A DNA stretch of 64,000 nucleotides from Anniella stebbinsi (taxonomy: Eukaryota; Chordata; Lepidosauria; Squamata; Anniellidae): contig JARDYH010000004.1 in assembly GCA_029215795.1 (NCBI GenBank), positions 220,403,517-220,467,516 on the forward strand, given 5' to 3'. The position numbers and the translations under genes were made by a program. The notes under the pieces are model-generated. The model had not been told where the DNA came from and made no database searches. It was given only the letters and a program-made list of their open reading frames with translations. Shown piece after piece: positions 11,102-23,848 of this stretch (positions are counted from its first letter, which is position 1; each line of letters opens with the position of its first letter).

Positions 11102-11476
11102 TATTGGCTGGGTTCTGACGACATGATAAGCAACGGGGAGCAACGGTCGGCCGGAATTAAGCAACGGAGAAAAACAACGGGCTGCTCCATTGCTTATCCG
11201 GAGACCTGTTGGTTATTATGTCGTGGGGCAGGCTCTGTTGCTGATTTTCCTGTGTTGCGTGCATTATTTCAGAAGGGCATAGAGTCCTCTGGCAGGAGCA
11301 ACGGAAAGCGCCTCAGCCGCTCCTCTACAGCCGGCACAACTGGCACTGGCTGATGGGATAGCCCTGAGAGGAGGGAGGGTGGAACAGCCGCCAGCCAGAA
11401 TGTCACTGAAGCACAGTGTTGACTATTCACCTACTCGATGGGAGCCTCAGCCATGCAGTGGCGGCAGGGCAACATA
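11102..11476. repeat. Fragment of palindromic DNA-element family
   Basis: TTGGCTGGGTTCTGACGACA followed by GCAACGG words matches one terminus of the GGACGACAC family. The remainder is GC-rich without an opposite terminus. Probably a damaged copy. Confidence 0.35.
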
Positions 11477-11964
11477 TTGGCTTAGTTCGGATGACACTTT
11501 AGGCAATGGTGGGGTTAATAGCATACTCACCGTGCATTATGTGTCCAGTACTTGCCACGTGACATGTTGCCCCTTCCCCGTTGAGCAGCTTAAAGTCGCA
11601 GCATCCTTTTGGGTTGCTCCTCCCTCCCTCAGTCCTCCGGCCGTATCCCATCATGCACCGCAAGTTCTGCTGGCTGTATAGGAGCGACTGGGGGTTTTCC
11701 CCGCCGCTCTTGCCGGGGAACTCTATGACTGACTGGAATAGTACATGGAGAGGGGGGGTTCCCAACACACGACATTTTACACAACGGATTTTGTGATAAA
11801 CAACTGAGCAACCTGTTGTTTTTCCCCATTGTTTAATTCATCAAAATACCGTACTGTCAGTTGTGTGTGCGTTGTGTGTTGCCTGCCCCACCACACAATA
11901 AGCAACGCAACTGACAGTTGCCTCTTCCCCCCTCCGCTGATTATCGTGTCATCCGAACCAAGCC
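11477..11964. mobile_element. Long GGCTTAGTTCGGAYGACAC palindromic element
   Basis: About 490 bp bounded by TTGGCTTAGTTCGGATGACA and the inverted GTGTCATCCGAACCAAGCC. It is CpG-rich and carries an inner GCATGATGGGATACGG-like core. The same long form occurs at 16064-16560 (opposite orientation) and at 24102-24592. ORFs in it are not conserved between copies and are not genes. Confidence 0.65.
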
Positions 11965-12214
11965 CTGGTGTGGGAAGCAGCTGCGCAATAACGCACTGTC
12001 AGTTGACTATATCCCCCCTCCATTGCCTAAAATGTGGTCTGAACCCTCCCACTGGGTGTGAACCCACCCAATTCTCTTAAGGGCGCAGCCGGCCACGCTT
12101 CGCTGTGTCCCCACTTTCCACAGCCAGGTCACATTTGACACTGTGGGTCGCGTCCAATGTCAGCCCAACTTAGATGCACCCACTGAAATGGATAGGGCTG
12201 AAGTTAGTCGTCAC

Positions 12215-12445
12215 TGGCTGAATTCGGACGACACGATAGTCAATAGTGGGGTAATAACCAACTTTACAGTTGTTCATCTAGGGGGCACTCCCCACACAAT
12301 ATGGTAATAAATAATCAACTGTGGTGTGGATTAGGATCAGCGCTGAGTTGACTATGGCAGCATTCCGAGGACATGATAGTCAATACAACTGACGAGTGTT
12401 TCCCCCCCCCCCCCCCAGTTGCTTATTGTGTCGGCCGAATTCAGC
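12215..12445. mobile_element. GGCTGAATTCGGACGACAC palindromic element inside another repeat
   Basis: Very similar to 5820-6042. It interrupts a small GTCCAATGTCAGCCC...GAAGTTAGT repeat that resumes at about 12448 with ACTAACTTTCG. It carries a poly-C tract at 12401-12417. Confidence 0.65.
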
Positions 12446-12469
12446 TACTAACTTTCGTCCCCGTTCGTT

Positions 12470-13720
12470 TCGGTGGGTCTACTCTAAGTAGGGTTGAGAT
12501 GGGGTACAACCCTGGGGGCTGCTCGGAAAGGCATCGTGTGTATGCGAGGAAGAAGTTTTTTGACCGTACAGGGCTCTTCCCACGACCAACGGAGGGAGAG
12601 AAGGAGGGAGGCGGCAAGGCGGGAAGCAGAGGCGGTAGCTGCTGAGGAGGCGGTGGCGGCGGCGGCGGCAAGGCGGCTCGGGCCCTCCCTTCATGCCGTG
12701 TCACTGAGGCAGGCCAGGCCCCTCCTCCGTTATTAATCCTATTTGCTGCCTGGCAAAAGAGAAGGAGAAATAGTGTGTGTGTGAGGGAGGGAGACACGGT
12801 CTGGGAGGGTGGCTGCTCGGTTCCCTCACACGCACATACACACTCTCCAGGCCTGTCAGCGCCGCCTGCCTCTCTTGCACACTCTTGCGCACACTTTCTC
12901 AGCGCCCGCCCGCGCGCCCGTGTATGTGTGTGTGTGTGTGCCTCTTTCTGTCTCTCCGTGTCAGGCCCGTGACTTCTTCGAGCCCGCACAGCGCCCGGCC
13001 CGGCCTGGCCCGGCCGCTGCCTCCTGCATGTATTTACTGCCCTCAGCCCCGCCGCCTGAGCAGCCGCCTCAGCCCCATCGACAGACGCCCAGGCTGCTGG
13101 ATGCAGGTGAGCCAGCGGGGCCGAGTCACGTCAGCAGCCCTGTCGCCGGGGGGAAGAGATAGGACGACGCGGGGCGGGGGGGGGGGGATGACTGAGGTAC
13201 TGACTGAGGGGAAGGCGGCCGGGCGGAGGCCTTGTTTATTTGGGCGGCCCTGCGCTCTTCGAGGCGGCCTGGGGAGAACGGTTGCGGCGGGGCTGAGCAA
13301 CTCCCCCGTACGGATAGCTCTTCCCGAAGCGCGGCCTGCTGCTTGCCGAGCCCGACCTCGCCGTATCGCTGAGGAGAGCAAGGGGGGGGGGGGGGGACCG
13401 AGCCACGCTGTAGGCCTCGTCGTGACGGCGGAACAAGCCAGCGCGGACTTGCCCGCCGCCCCTCCCAACAACATGTGGGGCTGTCTTGTCAGCGGCAGCG
13501 CGTTGTTGTGTCTGGCTCGGGGTGTGGGGGTGGGAAGAGGAATGCTACGTATGAGGGGCCCCGGGGGTCGGGCTGCTGGGTCCTGCCCTAGACTCCTGGA
13601 CCTGGTAAGTTACGTGGGAATCGGGAGCGAGGAAGCGTGCGGGCTTCAGGTCGCGCGGCCTGCGCGCGCGTGTTGTGTGCTAGGAAGGCAGCTGTTGGGC
13701 CGCGAGCGTGTAAGTGCCCA
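12470..13720 (+). promoter_or_regulatory. CNOT6L: CpG island and promoter region of CNOT6L
   Basis: A kilobase of very high GC and CpG content with GGGCGG/CCGCCC boxes, poly-G tracts (13172-13187, 13382-13396) and GT-rich runs, in an otherwise AT-rich region. No TATA box is evident, as expected for a broad CpG-island promoter. Long open frames on both strands here come from base composition and are not genes. It lies directly upstream of, and includes, the 5' UTR exon ending at 13106. Confidence 0.75.
12968..13106 (+). other. CNOT6L: CNOT6L exon 1 (5' UTR); 5' end undetermined
   Basis: The exon end is set by a strong donor, GATGCAG|GTGAGC, with GT at 13107-13108. The start is a guess because no transcript evidence exists. 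Joined to the acceptor at 40254, the exon contains no in-frame start for CNOT6L. It does hold two upstream ATGs, at 13028 and 13101, whose frames end just inside exon 2. Alternative first exons cannot be excluded. Confidence 0.5.
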
Positions 13721-14058
13721 GTAGCGGTGAAAGGCTGTGGATGCGTGTGCGTGTGGGGGTGTACAGAGTACGACTTTGGGGTGTGTGAGTGTTTGGAGTG
13801 TATTCCAAGCTGCAGATGTGTGCGTGCGTGCGTTGTATACACAGGCGACTTGTGTGGGTAGTATATTTAGCGTATGTTGTAATTATGTTTGTACTTCAAC
13901 ACTGCAATTTAAATTATGTGAATAACGTAATAGGTAAAGGTGTGTGCGAGACAGACAGATTAGTTCATATATGTATGAGACATCTATGATGTGTTTAATG
14001 TGATACTTAGATATGTGTGTGTGATATAGGTAGATATATTAATGCATGTCACACACAC

Positions 14059-14079
14059 TATATATATATATATATATAT
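14059..14079. repeat. (TA)n microsatellite
   Basis: Uninterrupted TA dinucleotides just upstream of the CpG-rich foldback element. Confidence 0.9.
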
Positions 14080-14088
14080 GACACTTGG

Positions 14089-14442
14089 GTCCCCTCTACA
14101 AGGATTCGCTTTTGCGCCTGGTTAGGCGATTATGCGCATAATCGCAGAAGCGCATTTACGCCTAATCCCTCTGCACGAGAGGTGGCGAGAGGCGGCGAAG
14201 CGCATTAACGGATGTCCAAAATGCGCTTTACAAGTAGTTAATGCGCATAAGCGCTTATTCACACAGTCAAAATGCGCTTTAACGGACGGAGCAAAATAAA
14301 ACTCGCGATTTAACGCGCATTCGATAATGCGCATAATCGGGGAGATAAATCGCCTCTACGCCCTATTTGCACTCCGTTCTTGTAGAGGTAATTTTTTTAA
14401 TGTGCCTTGAAAGAGCTTTAAATGCCTCTTGTAGAGACACCC
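14089..14442 (+). mobile_element. CpG-rich CCTCTACAAG foldback element, copy 3
   Basis: Complete copy from GTCCCCTCTACAAGG to TTGTAGAGACACCC. A perfect 4-bp direct repeat TTGG flanks it at 14085-14088 and 14443-14446. Confidence 0.8.
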
Positions 14443-14879
14443 TTGGAGATATGACACACACCTTTTTATTATTAGTTGTAACTAAAATTGCTAGACATAG
14501 TCCAAAATAATTAGAGTAACGTTAAAATATAGACCCTAAATTAGAAGTGATCTACCCCTAAACATGGCCTAAAAAACATTCAAAATAAATAAGCCCTGCC
14601 TGTAGTCTTACAATCTAAAGGATTTGACTTCTGTGACTTTAAGTTGCTGTTGTAAGCCCCCACAAGCTGATGGAGACAGGATATAAACAATTTTAAATAA
14701 ACACGTTGGCGAAAGAGTGTGTGTCTTATGTACAGAAGGTAGCTGTTGTTATAGCTGATTGCAGCTTTCAGCTGTCTGGTTTGTGCATTCTCAAACTTTT
14801 GTCTGTCATATTCAGAATTTATATTGCTGGGTGATTACTTTAAAAGCACAAGTAAACCCAATATATTCAGAGATCCTGG

Positions 14880-15510
14880 CCACCTCTTGATGGAGCCTGA
14901 ATTGCGTCACGCTAGCGGCGGCAGGCAGTGTGACACGCGTTTGAGCTTCCTCCGCCCATCCACAGTGGAGGGAGCGTCGCGCTGGTTTATCTTGCCGCCG
15001 CCGCTGCCGTGCCTGCGCCTCCTCAAAAGGTAAGTTTTTTTGTAATGTTTCTTTTGTAAAATGGGGGGAGGGATTGTGAGGCATGGAGGTGAGTTAATTT
15101 TTTTTATTATTTTACTTTTTACAAGGTGGGAGGGGTGACTGCGAGGCATGGAGGGTAGTTTTTATTTTTATTTTTTTCATTTTAGAATGGGGGGAGAATT
15201 GCGGAGGTGGTGCAGCGAGCTTATGGCTCGCTGCACCACCCCCTTCTATGCTCAGCCCATGGCGACCAATCAGTGGTCGCCATAGACTTGGCACGCCTCC
15301 AAGAAGCGCCGGAGTAAAAGCGACAGACAGCAAATGCCACCATCACTTCGCTCCAAACTAAAAAAATCGGACTAAATGCCTGACTTTTTCTGTGCAAAGC
15401 TTTGGGGCTTTGCCCCTAGATGGCTTCGGATTGGCGGCAGCGTCATGTAACCCAGCTGCCGCCAATCCGAAGCCACTGCGACGGAAAGGGACCGTCTAGA
15501 GGTACCCCCT
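14880..15510. repeat. Multi-hairpin GC-rich foldback element, copy 1
   Basis: Three perfect hairpins lie in series. A 15-bp stem is at 15206-15220/15226-15240. A 10-bp stem, ATGGCGACCA, is at 15259-15268/15274-15283. A 21-bp stem is at 15421-15441/15455-15475 with a 13-nt loop. The segment also has an AAAAAATCGGACT...GACTTTTTCTG arm pair shared with copies at 34800-35300 and 59180-59510. No protein is convincing. Confidence 0.6.
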
Positions 15511-16063
15511 GTGGTGTATATTGATCCAAAAGGACGTACACAAATAAGAGCATGTTAAGAGAGTGTACAGAAAATGTTAAGGAAAGGTGGGTGGATAGTC
15601 CAGAGGGGAAACATTGAGGAAGGAGGTGGGTGTTAGTGAAACCCCAACCCTATTGAGGAGAAAAATGATCATTGGGAGTAATAGAAGAGAGTTTGTGTGG
15701 AGAGGGAATGTGTGGGGTGTACAGAGTACATCTTTGGATTCTGAGTGTGGGGATTGTGTGTACATAGATGAATTGGTATAATGATGTGTATGTTTAGACA
15801 CATAGAAAATGTTGAGTATACCGGGCTAGGCAGTGTGCCCTGGACACCTTTCTTGGTGCCCATAAAGGTGCTCTAGCCCTCCCACTTTTTCATCTCCAGC
15901 ACGCCATGTGGAATGAATGGGCTTGTGCTGAGCCAGTTGAATGGACTTTTGCTGCTCCAACCCCATCCTCATTGCCTGCAGAAATGGCACCCAACCAATG
16001 AAACGTTAAATTGGTAAAACGCTAGACAAAGCCAGAGTGTGGGCGGGCACCCACATCCATCAC

Positions 16064-16560
16064 ACTGGCTTAGCTCGGACGACACAATAATCAATGGAGG
16101 GGGAAGAGGCAAACCGTCAGTTGTGTTGATTATTGTGTTGTGTGGCGGGCAGCACACAACGCACACACAACTGACGGTATGCTATTTCGGGCAATTAAAC
16201 AATGGAGAAAAACAACTGGCTGCTCAGTTGTTTATCCTGAAATCCGTTGCTTAAAGCGTTGTGTGGCGGGAACCCCCCTCTCTTCCTACTATTCCACTCG
16301 GTCATAGAGTTCCCTGGCAGGAGCGGCCAAAAAATCTCCAGCCGCTCCTATACAGCTGGCAGAACTTGCGGTGCATGATGGGATACGGCCGGAGGACTGA
16401 GGGAGGGAGGAGACGCAGCAGCCCAGAAGGACTTCGGGACTTTCAGCCACACGACGTGGGGAGGGGCAACATGTCGTGTGGTGCGTACCGGAAACATAAT
16501 GCATGGTGAATGTGTTATTAACCCCTCCGTTGCCTAAAGTGTTGTCCGAACTAAGCCAGT
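16064..16560. mobile_element. Long ACTGGCTTAGCTCGGACGACAC palindromic element
   Basis: Terminal inverted repeats ACTGGCTTAGCTCGGACGAC and GTTGTCCGAACTAAGCCAGT enclose about 450 bp, related in reverse orientation to 11477-11964. The shared inner block includes CATGATGGGATACGGCCGGA. Confidence 0.7.
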
Positions 16561-16754
16561 GTCACAACCAATGAATTGGAGGGGGAAGGAGAAGGGGTGG
16601 AGTGGAGTGGGAGCGAACAAGAGAAAGGAGGTTTCACTGGTACAGTGGCGATACCACAAACCCAGGTGAAAGGGACCATTACCTTGATGCGCTAATGAAA
16701 CGGAGGTGGAAATTGCGGAGACAAACAAGGAAAAAAGTAGATGTGATGGAGCCG

Positions 16755-17032
16755 TTTAACAACTGTATAGAAAAGGGAATTTCGGCAGGTGTCCTTCTTA
16801 TGCATGCAGTGCCTGGTGAAATTCCCTCTTCATCACAGCAGTTAAAGCTGCAAGAGCTACACTAGAGTGACATATGAAAAGAAGGCAGGGCTCCTGCAGC
16901 TTTAACTGTTGTGATGAAAAGGGAATTTCACCAGGCGCTGCATGCATACAAACGACACCTGCTGAAATTCCCTTTTCTATGCCACTGTTAAAGATTCAGG
17001 AGCACTGTCCTCCTTTTCATATGGTCACCCTA
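16755..17032. mobile_element. hAT-like element related to copies A/C, 5' end lost
   Basis: Carries the same inverted words (TTTAACAACTG, GGGAATTTC, CCTGGTGAAATTCCCTC) and the right terminus TTTTCATATGGTCACCCTA. The left terminus is missing or degraded. Confidence 0.65.
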
Positions 17033-17695
17033 ATATAAACTGCCACATTGTGTTATGAAAAGTTATAAAAAAAATACTGAGTACTCTTTTAAAATAAGGG
17101 GGATTTAACAACTGTGTTGTTCAGGGGACCTGCATGTGTTCAGAAGAAAGCGAGGATAGTATCTGGTGAGTAGTGTGAAGAACCCTCTGTATAAATAGTG
17201 AATGAGGCTGCTTTAGAAATGTAGACAGGTGGAAGGCAAGCCAACTGAATGAGCATTTGATTTGCTGATGGATGTCTGTCAAAAGCATTGCAAAGAAAGT
17301 GGGAAGAATGGGTGTATTCTGCAGGGGAGAAAACTGGCTGCTTCTCTTAAGGATATGTCTGCATCGACTCTGAATGTGAGGTAACTTTTAAAATGTAAAA
17401 TTCCCCCAAAGCTTTGATATGGCTAGCATGAAATCGTTGTTCTATCCTCCCTCCCTTGCCACTGGTCATGTATAAGCAGCAATGCTGTCCAGTCAAAACG
17501 TCAAAATAAGGGACCTAAGATGCCTGTTTCTCACGTTCTTTTGTAGGAGAAAGGATGGATGTGTTTTGTGTTTTGTGTTTTGTGATGTTTTCAAGAAAAA
17601 GGATGCCTGTTCTCTATGTAACTTTGGCATTCTTCAGTGCTTGTCTGAACGGTAGCTCAGTTACTCCAATTGCAGGCTTACTGTTGTAGCACTAA
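17033..17695. other. Intron 1, nothing recognised
   Basis: AT-rich, no repeat or exon identified by eye. Confidence 0.4.
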
Positions 17696-18051
17696 GGCTG
17701 CCTCTACAAGAGGCATTTAAAGCTATTTCAAGGCGCATTAAAATAATTACCTCTACAAGAACGGAGCGCAAATCGGGCGTAGAGGCGCGTTATCTCTCCG
17801 ATTATGCGCATTATTGAATGCGCGTTAAATAGTGAGTTTTATTTTGCTCCGGCCGTTAAAGCGCATATTGACTATGTGAACAAGCGATTCTCCGCATTAA
17901 CTACTTGTAAAGCGCATTTGAAACAACCGGTAAGGTCACCTGTTGAGTGCTCAATTACCTCCTGCATACAAGCATTTCCGATAAAGCGCTTCAGCGAATA
18001 TGCGCATAATCGGCTAACCAGGTGTAAAGCTGAATCCTTGTAGATGAGGTC
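17696..18051 (-). mobile_element. CpG-rich CCTCTACAAG foldback element, copy 4
   Basis: Reverse orientation: begins GGCTGCCTCTACAAGAGG and ends ATCCTTGTAGATGAGGTC. Flanks share TAA. One internal stretch (about 17920-17985) departs from the family sequence. Confidence 0.75.
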
Positions 18052-18299
18052 TAAAACAAAGGTGGGGTGGAAAATTCTGAAGGAAAAAAACTACAGTGAT
18101 CCAGGACTAACTGCTGGAGTTCAAGGGCTCAGCAAAAAGATTGGTAGTTATGGTCCCAATAGTACTAGAGCAGCAGTCATGCTGAATCAACGTTCATAAC
18201 ACCTGAAAAAGCTGCATCTAAATTTATATAAGGAATAGGTCTTACCTAGCATATCTGGCATCAGTGTTTTAATAGTGTGCATACTTTGTCAGAGGGCCG

Positions 18300-18660
18300 T
18301 TTTAACTATTTATTTATTTATTTATTTATTTAAATTCATGCCCTATATGGTTCAGGTAAAAGCCTCAGGACAACATATTACATAAAATACACATTAATTA
18401 AATAAATAAATGGTGATAGGGAGTTCTGGCATCTCTGTGATGCACATGTGCTTGTTCTTATGGATTTATGCTTATATATTTTTAATCTGTGAAGCAGCCT
18501 ATAAAATATTGTTTGGGCCTGTTTTAAAGAATGTTTTGTTTCTGAGGGTTTTTGTTTGTTTTTTGTTTGTGATTTTATTGCATTATTGTGTTGTTTTAAT
18601 TGGTTACCACTTTGAGGGTTCCAGTGCGGCCAGAAAAGCAACTTGTAATTATTATTAATT
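18300..18660 (+). repeat. TTTA microsatellite and L2-like LINE tail
   Basis: (TATT)n at 18307-18331. The 18490-18660 segment ends in TTTTAATTGGTTACCACTTTGAGGG and ATTATTATTAA, reminiscent of L2-clade 3' ends. Confidence 0.4.
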
Positions 18661-21468
18661 TTTTTAAGTCCAAACTTTGTCCCATTCACAATTTTGTACA
18701 GATATACTGTTTGTAAACAGGATAGTACTAGGGAAAATGATGGCAAAACCAGGAAGGCCAGGGTTTTTTCAAAACCTGCGCCATCTACCGCAGTGGTGGT
18801 GCCGGCAGCACTGGATCATATACTGTTTGTAAAATTGGCTAGCATATTTGGCAGGTAGAGCCAAATAACATATTTGAAATAAAACATATTTTGATTCTGT
18901 CATGTTTAAGTGAAAACTTTGATGTAATCTGGCTGTCCATAAATAAAACATTGGATCAGCTTCAAAGCACACAATAAGCAGGGAGAGAGAGAGAACAGAA
19001 GAAGTTGGAAATAGAATTTAGAATGTAAGCATAATTAGAATGGACCTCTCACTTGTTTATGGTAAAAAAATAATAAAACAAAAACCAGAAGGGAGGTACC
19101 TGGGATGAACGAAAAGCAAAAAGAGAACAAATTCTCTGAGGTGCCGAAGTCTAAGTTGTTTATTTTAAGATCAACGCATTTTGGAGACTGGCTCCTTCAT
19201 CAGGGACAGTCTTATAACATTTAAATACTGCAAAACAAACTCAGCTGGCTTACTAAAAATGTTGGCTATCCTTCATACACCATCGCCTATCTTTATATAT
19301 TTGAAGTAGACCATTGGGTTTCTGTAAGCATTGTGGTTGCTAAGCATACTTTTAAAAGTTTGTATGAATGGGGTCCAGTTAAATATGTAGTGGACAGATT
19401 TCAGATCTCTTTCATGTAAGTTCCTTTGTTTATCTGGTTTTCTCTAGCATTCATTATTGGAAGAAGCATTAGATTGGCCTTGTCTTTAAAGGGAGGAAAA
19501 ATATCAACAGAAAAACGCTCTAAATTCTAAACTCAAGGCTAGTTTAGTGTTGTTAGTTTGACCCGTATGTCACTTCGAATTTTGTGAATTTGCTATTTTC
19601 CCTAACCGTGTTGAAACGTTCTGTGCAAACAAGGAAGAACTAATAATACAGCAAATACTGCAAAATATATAGAGTGGCCTGGAAAAAGAATTGTAATTGA
19701 AAAGTCTTTATCCTCCTTGAACATCTTAGGAAGGCCATTCATTTCAGTCAGCATTGTGCCTCATTCTTGACAAATAGGAAATGAAACTGAATAAGAATGG
19801 ATACTTGATCAGATTTCACCACTTCCTCCATTTCCATCCAGACAATCTTATTGCAATGTGGTTACATCATGTTTTTTTAATGTAGTTATTGTTGGTGGAT
19901 GTAGGAAGGATTCCCCACTGTCCCCCCATGCCTTTAATTAATTTAGAGAATAGGAATTAGTCCTCCTTCTGTTCTAGCAGAAAACTTGGCTTTAAAGATA
20001 CAGTGATTTTAAATGGTCATTGCATTCTTAAGCTGCCCACTGATTACTTTTAAAAGTGCTGTTATTGTTTGGCTTAACCTTACTCTAAAGTATTTATGAT
20101 CATTTTTATTAGGATAGCTTAATTGCTGAATGAAGACTTTGCATGTGTGAAGTACTCTATGGCCCAAACACACACAGCTTGGCTCCACCTTCCTATGTTA
20201 GTGTTTTAACTTTGAGAGATTGATTTGGTTGTTTAGGTACATTAACTGCAACAAGCTAAAATGAGCTCTGTCAACGATAATGTTGTCCTTTGTGTCTTCA
20301 GTGTTTGCAGATTTTAAGTGAGTGTCTCTGACATAGTAGGAATATTCATTTGCAACAGGTGTTTCTGAGTAACCTATCTGTTTTTGCAGAGCAGGGATTT
20401 ACAGACATTCAGGCTGTACGCCAGCTGTAGATTGGCATCTGTTATATACAGCTAACTTTATTTGAAATGCATTGGGGATATATAAAAGTATACAAATTAG
20501 CTCTGGCTTATTTGCAGATGTTTGGTTTCCAAAATGACATCTAGTGCTCAACTTGCTGACTCCTATTTTAGATCATTATTTTTGTCCCTTAAGTTGCTCT
20601 TGCCAGAGCATGTGTGAACAGGGTGATCACCAGTTGAAACACATTCCTTCACACGTAACTTTCTGGGCGCCGCCTGTGAGCGGGACCACAGCCCACCATG
20701 GCCCAACAAAGCTACACACACACACACACACACCATCCATCGACATTAACACACCATCTATCCACCCATCCATTGAGACACTTATGCATAAATGTGTCAT
20801 TGACACCTTCCCTTGTGCCCCAGCAGTGCCCCTGCAGCCCTTCAACCTCAGAATTCCCTCTTTCTCTTCCCCTTTTGCTGTTTCCCAAAGCACTGGCCAA
20901 GTATTTCTGATGTTCCCTGAAGTGCTGATGATAGTTGTTGAGCTCTTCCTATGCTTCCCAAAGTTCCCTGAGCATTTCCTACCACTAACAGGAGCGGCAG
21001 AGAGCATGGAGAGGTTGGTGCTGATGTTGTCCCATCGAGAAGCCATAAGTAGTTCCGCCTGGTTGCCAACAATGGACTTCCAACGTTGGAGGATGAGGTG
21101 GACATTAGAAGGAGACAGTTGTGACACTAAAAGGGGGTGTGGGTAAACGGAGAGAGCATGGACTTGTGGGAGTGTTAGGTCAGATGGAGAGGTCTGATGT
21201 GCCTGTGGGCCAGAGTTCTCCTACTACTGGTATACAATGCATAGCATTTTTGTTTCTCTTTCCTTAGGAGAAAAATATGTTTGAATCCAGAGATAATGGC
21301 ATCAAGAAAAATAAGATTTCACAGTAGCGTTCTTACGGGTGACATCGTTGTCCAGTCATGTTCTTCTACAATTTATTGATAGGCCAGTGACAGGAACCTC
21401 TGTGCCTTTACCATATACGTAGCATGGAGCTATTTGGCGGACAGGAACACCTTCCTTTATAGCACTAC
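18661..21468. other. Intron 1, mostly unassigned
   Basis: Contains a short dispersed motif at 19135-19210 (CAACGCATTTTGGAGACTGG followed by CTTCATCAGGG) and a (CA)n run at 20712-20732. Open frames at 20544-21146 (200 codons on +) and 20627-21127 (166 codons on -) overlap each other and match no family I know. They may be a decayed repeat. Confidence 0.35.
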
Positions 21469-21805
21469 GGGTGCCTCTACAAGAGCAATTTAAAGCTCTT
21501 TCAAAGCGCATCACAGATTTTACCTCTACAAGAGCGGAGCGCAAATCGGGGGTTGAGGTGCTTTTTATCTCCGATTATGCGCATTATCGAATGTGCGTTA
21601 AATAGCGAGTTTTAATTTACCGCTGGAGTTAAAGCGCCTTATGGCCATGTAAACATGCGATTCTCCACATGTAAACAAATTTAAAGCGCGTGTCATACAT
21701 CCCGTAATGCGCTTCGCCACCTCTCATGAATAGGTATTAGGAGTAAATGCGCTTCTCTGTATAATTGGGCAACCGGGCGTCAAAGCGAAATCTTGTAGAG
21801 GGGAC
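21469..21805 (-). mobile_element. CpG-rich CCTCTACAAG foldback element, copy 5
   Basis: Begins GGGTGCCTCTACAAGAGC and ends TCTTGTAGAGGGGAC. A perfect 4-bp direct repeat CTAC flanks it at 21465-21468 and 21806-21809. Confidence 0.8.
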
Positions 21806-23848
21806 CTACCGTGATGGGAAAAGTCATATCTGCAGAATATCTTTCTCGTAAATAGCCTATTGGCACAGAGCTCATGATTTCTCATAGCTTACATGCATGA
21901 CAAAGTACCTGAATTCATAAACTTGCTATGAGCTTTTAGGATAATCTGATGTGGCAGCCTATCAAACCTGCTGTGCACACTTTGCTGCAAACATTCACAA
22001 TCCCATCTGTTCATTATCTTCCATGGAGATTTAATATATCATCTCCTTTAATGATATGCTGGCTGTCTATTGAAACAAAATGGATGGATGTTGCAAGTGT
22101 TATACTGAACGCTACTTATCTGCAACCAGTTATGCAGTGATAATTGTGGGGAAGGATAAAATTAAGAATAGGTGAGGCTTATAATAGCTGTCTTTACTCT
22201 ATGGGAACAATTTGGCAGCTTTCAATCTGTCATTACAAAGTTTCCCCCCCCCCCCCAATACTTTCCCTCCAAGTATTTATTTTATATGTAGTACAAGGTT
22301 AACATTTTTAAGAATAGTGTGACTAGTCATCTGCATAGATGGCTGGTATTCTATAGCATTTGGAAGCAATGCTTGACAGCTCTCCTTTGAATCTGCTCAA
22401 GTTTAATTGCATGCAAAACACTTCACTGAAGTAGTTAAATACAGCTACTAATATGGCTTCTATTGACTTTTTATTTAATACACCATTACAATTTTTTCCA
22501 GCTTGGTTAATATAAAAACTGATTAATTTATCTCTATTTTTGTTTTCTACCTACCAAGGAAATTGTGTTTTTCACCTAAGTATGGAAATGCTTCTGAGTA
22601 ATAGCTGGATTTTATATTTTCAAAAATTGGTATCAACGATTGCTTCTTTGTTTTTTCCTCCATCGCAGCAGCCCTTGGGAGAGTCCTAGGTGCAATTTGA
22701 AACCATCTCAGCACCTGATATGGCCTAATTTGAATGTCTGCAGCCTCCTCCTTCCTATCTTAAGACTGTAACTAGATGCAGACTTCATGGCTTGAACATC
22801 AGGGCACTTTTTTCCTCCCCCTCCCTCTTTGTTTACTATCTGGCCTAATGAAGAGTTCTGGAGAACTTGAAAGCTTGCACACTATTTTGTGATTTTTAAT
22901 TGGCCTAATGATGGTGTTGCCCAATATCGATGTTGGAATTTGACTGAAAGAAATGGTTGATCAAGCCGTAATTTGCAGATCAACATAAAGTCCCACTAGC
23001 TATTTATCAGTCATCTATAGGACTTGGACAGCTAGTCTCCATTCTTGTCAGACAATTTGGTGGAGAAGTAGAAATCTGATCTTGCACAAGGCTGCCAACT
23101 TGTAAAGCTCCCCCACTCTCTGTATGAGAACTTACTTTACCAGTGGAATAACATAGCACTTATAATCTCCCCTGCTCCTTTTGCTTCTCAGGAATAATAG
23201 TTCTTAATGGAGCATACTTACTATATTTAATTTATTTATGTTAAAATATTTCTAGGTTGCCCTTCAGGTTGGACCCCTCTCCATAAAAATGGAAGTCCCA
23301 CTACTGCCCGCTTGACATAGCATACGTTGCAATTTTAAGTTAATGAGAAGGAAAGCACCTGCTTCTACTATAGTGCTAGGCAGAACTACAATTTTTAGGG
23401 CTAATCCTGGGCATTAAATTAGTTTCCTAAGATAAAACATGGAAGTCAACCTCAAGACAGTTGAAACACATAGGCAAGAACAATATTAACATTACTATTT
23501 TGTCATGATATTCAAGCAGTTTTGTGAAGTACAAATATGAGGTTAGAGGCCTGAAAGAGGAAAAATACTGTATAATTCTTATGATTTAGAATGTACAATT
23601 TCACTAGCATGATGTGCTTTAGTTTTGATACTCATTTCTTGAATGCTTGATTGAATGTTTAATAAGTTTTCCTCTGCCATGAACCATGGCTCAAGTCTTA
23701 CTGAGATTTTAATTCATTTTATGAGCAATATTCCTCAGTCTCTTTGTTTGCAAGGTATGTTTCATGGCAGAAAAACATTTCCCCCTTAAACATTTATTAA
23801 AAAATCTATGCTTATTTGATATAATGGCAGCAATATGTGCAATATAGG
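21806..23848. other. Intron 1, nothing recognised
   Basis: AT-rich with a poly-C tract at 22243-22256. No exon or clear repeat seen. Confidence 0.4.

Noticed and set aside
12441..13724. Long overlapping frames (315, 182 and 143 codons) in the CpG island
   Set aside because: They occur in several frames on both strands, are rich in Arg/Pro/Ala/Gly and match no family; high GC removes stops. Treated as promoter/UTR sequence.
14059..14079. TATA-like run as a promoter
   Set aside because: A plain (TA)n microsatellite inside intron 1 with no associated transcript start features.
20544..21146. 200-codon + frame and 166-codon - frame
   Set aside because: They overlap on opposite strands, include a (CA)n-derived HTHTHT stretch and lack splice or domain signals. 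Not supported as genes.
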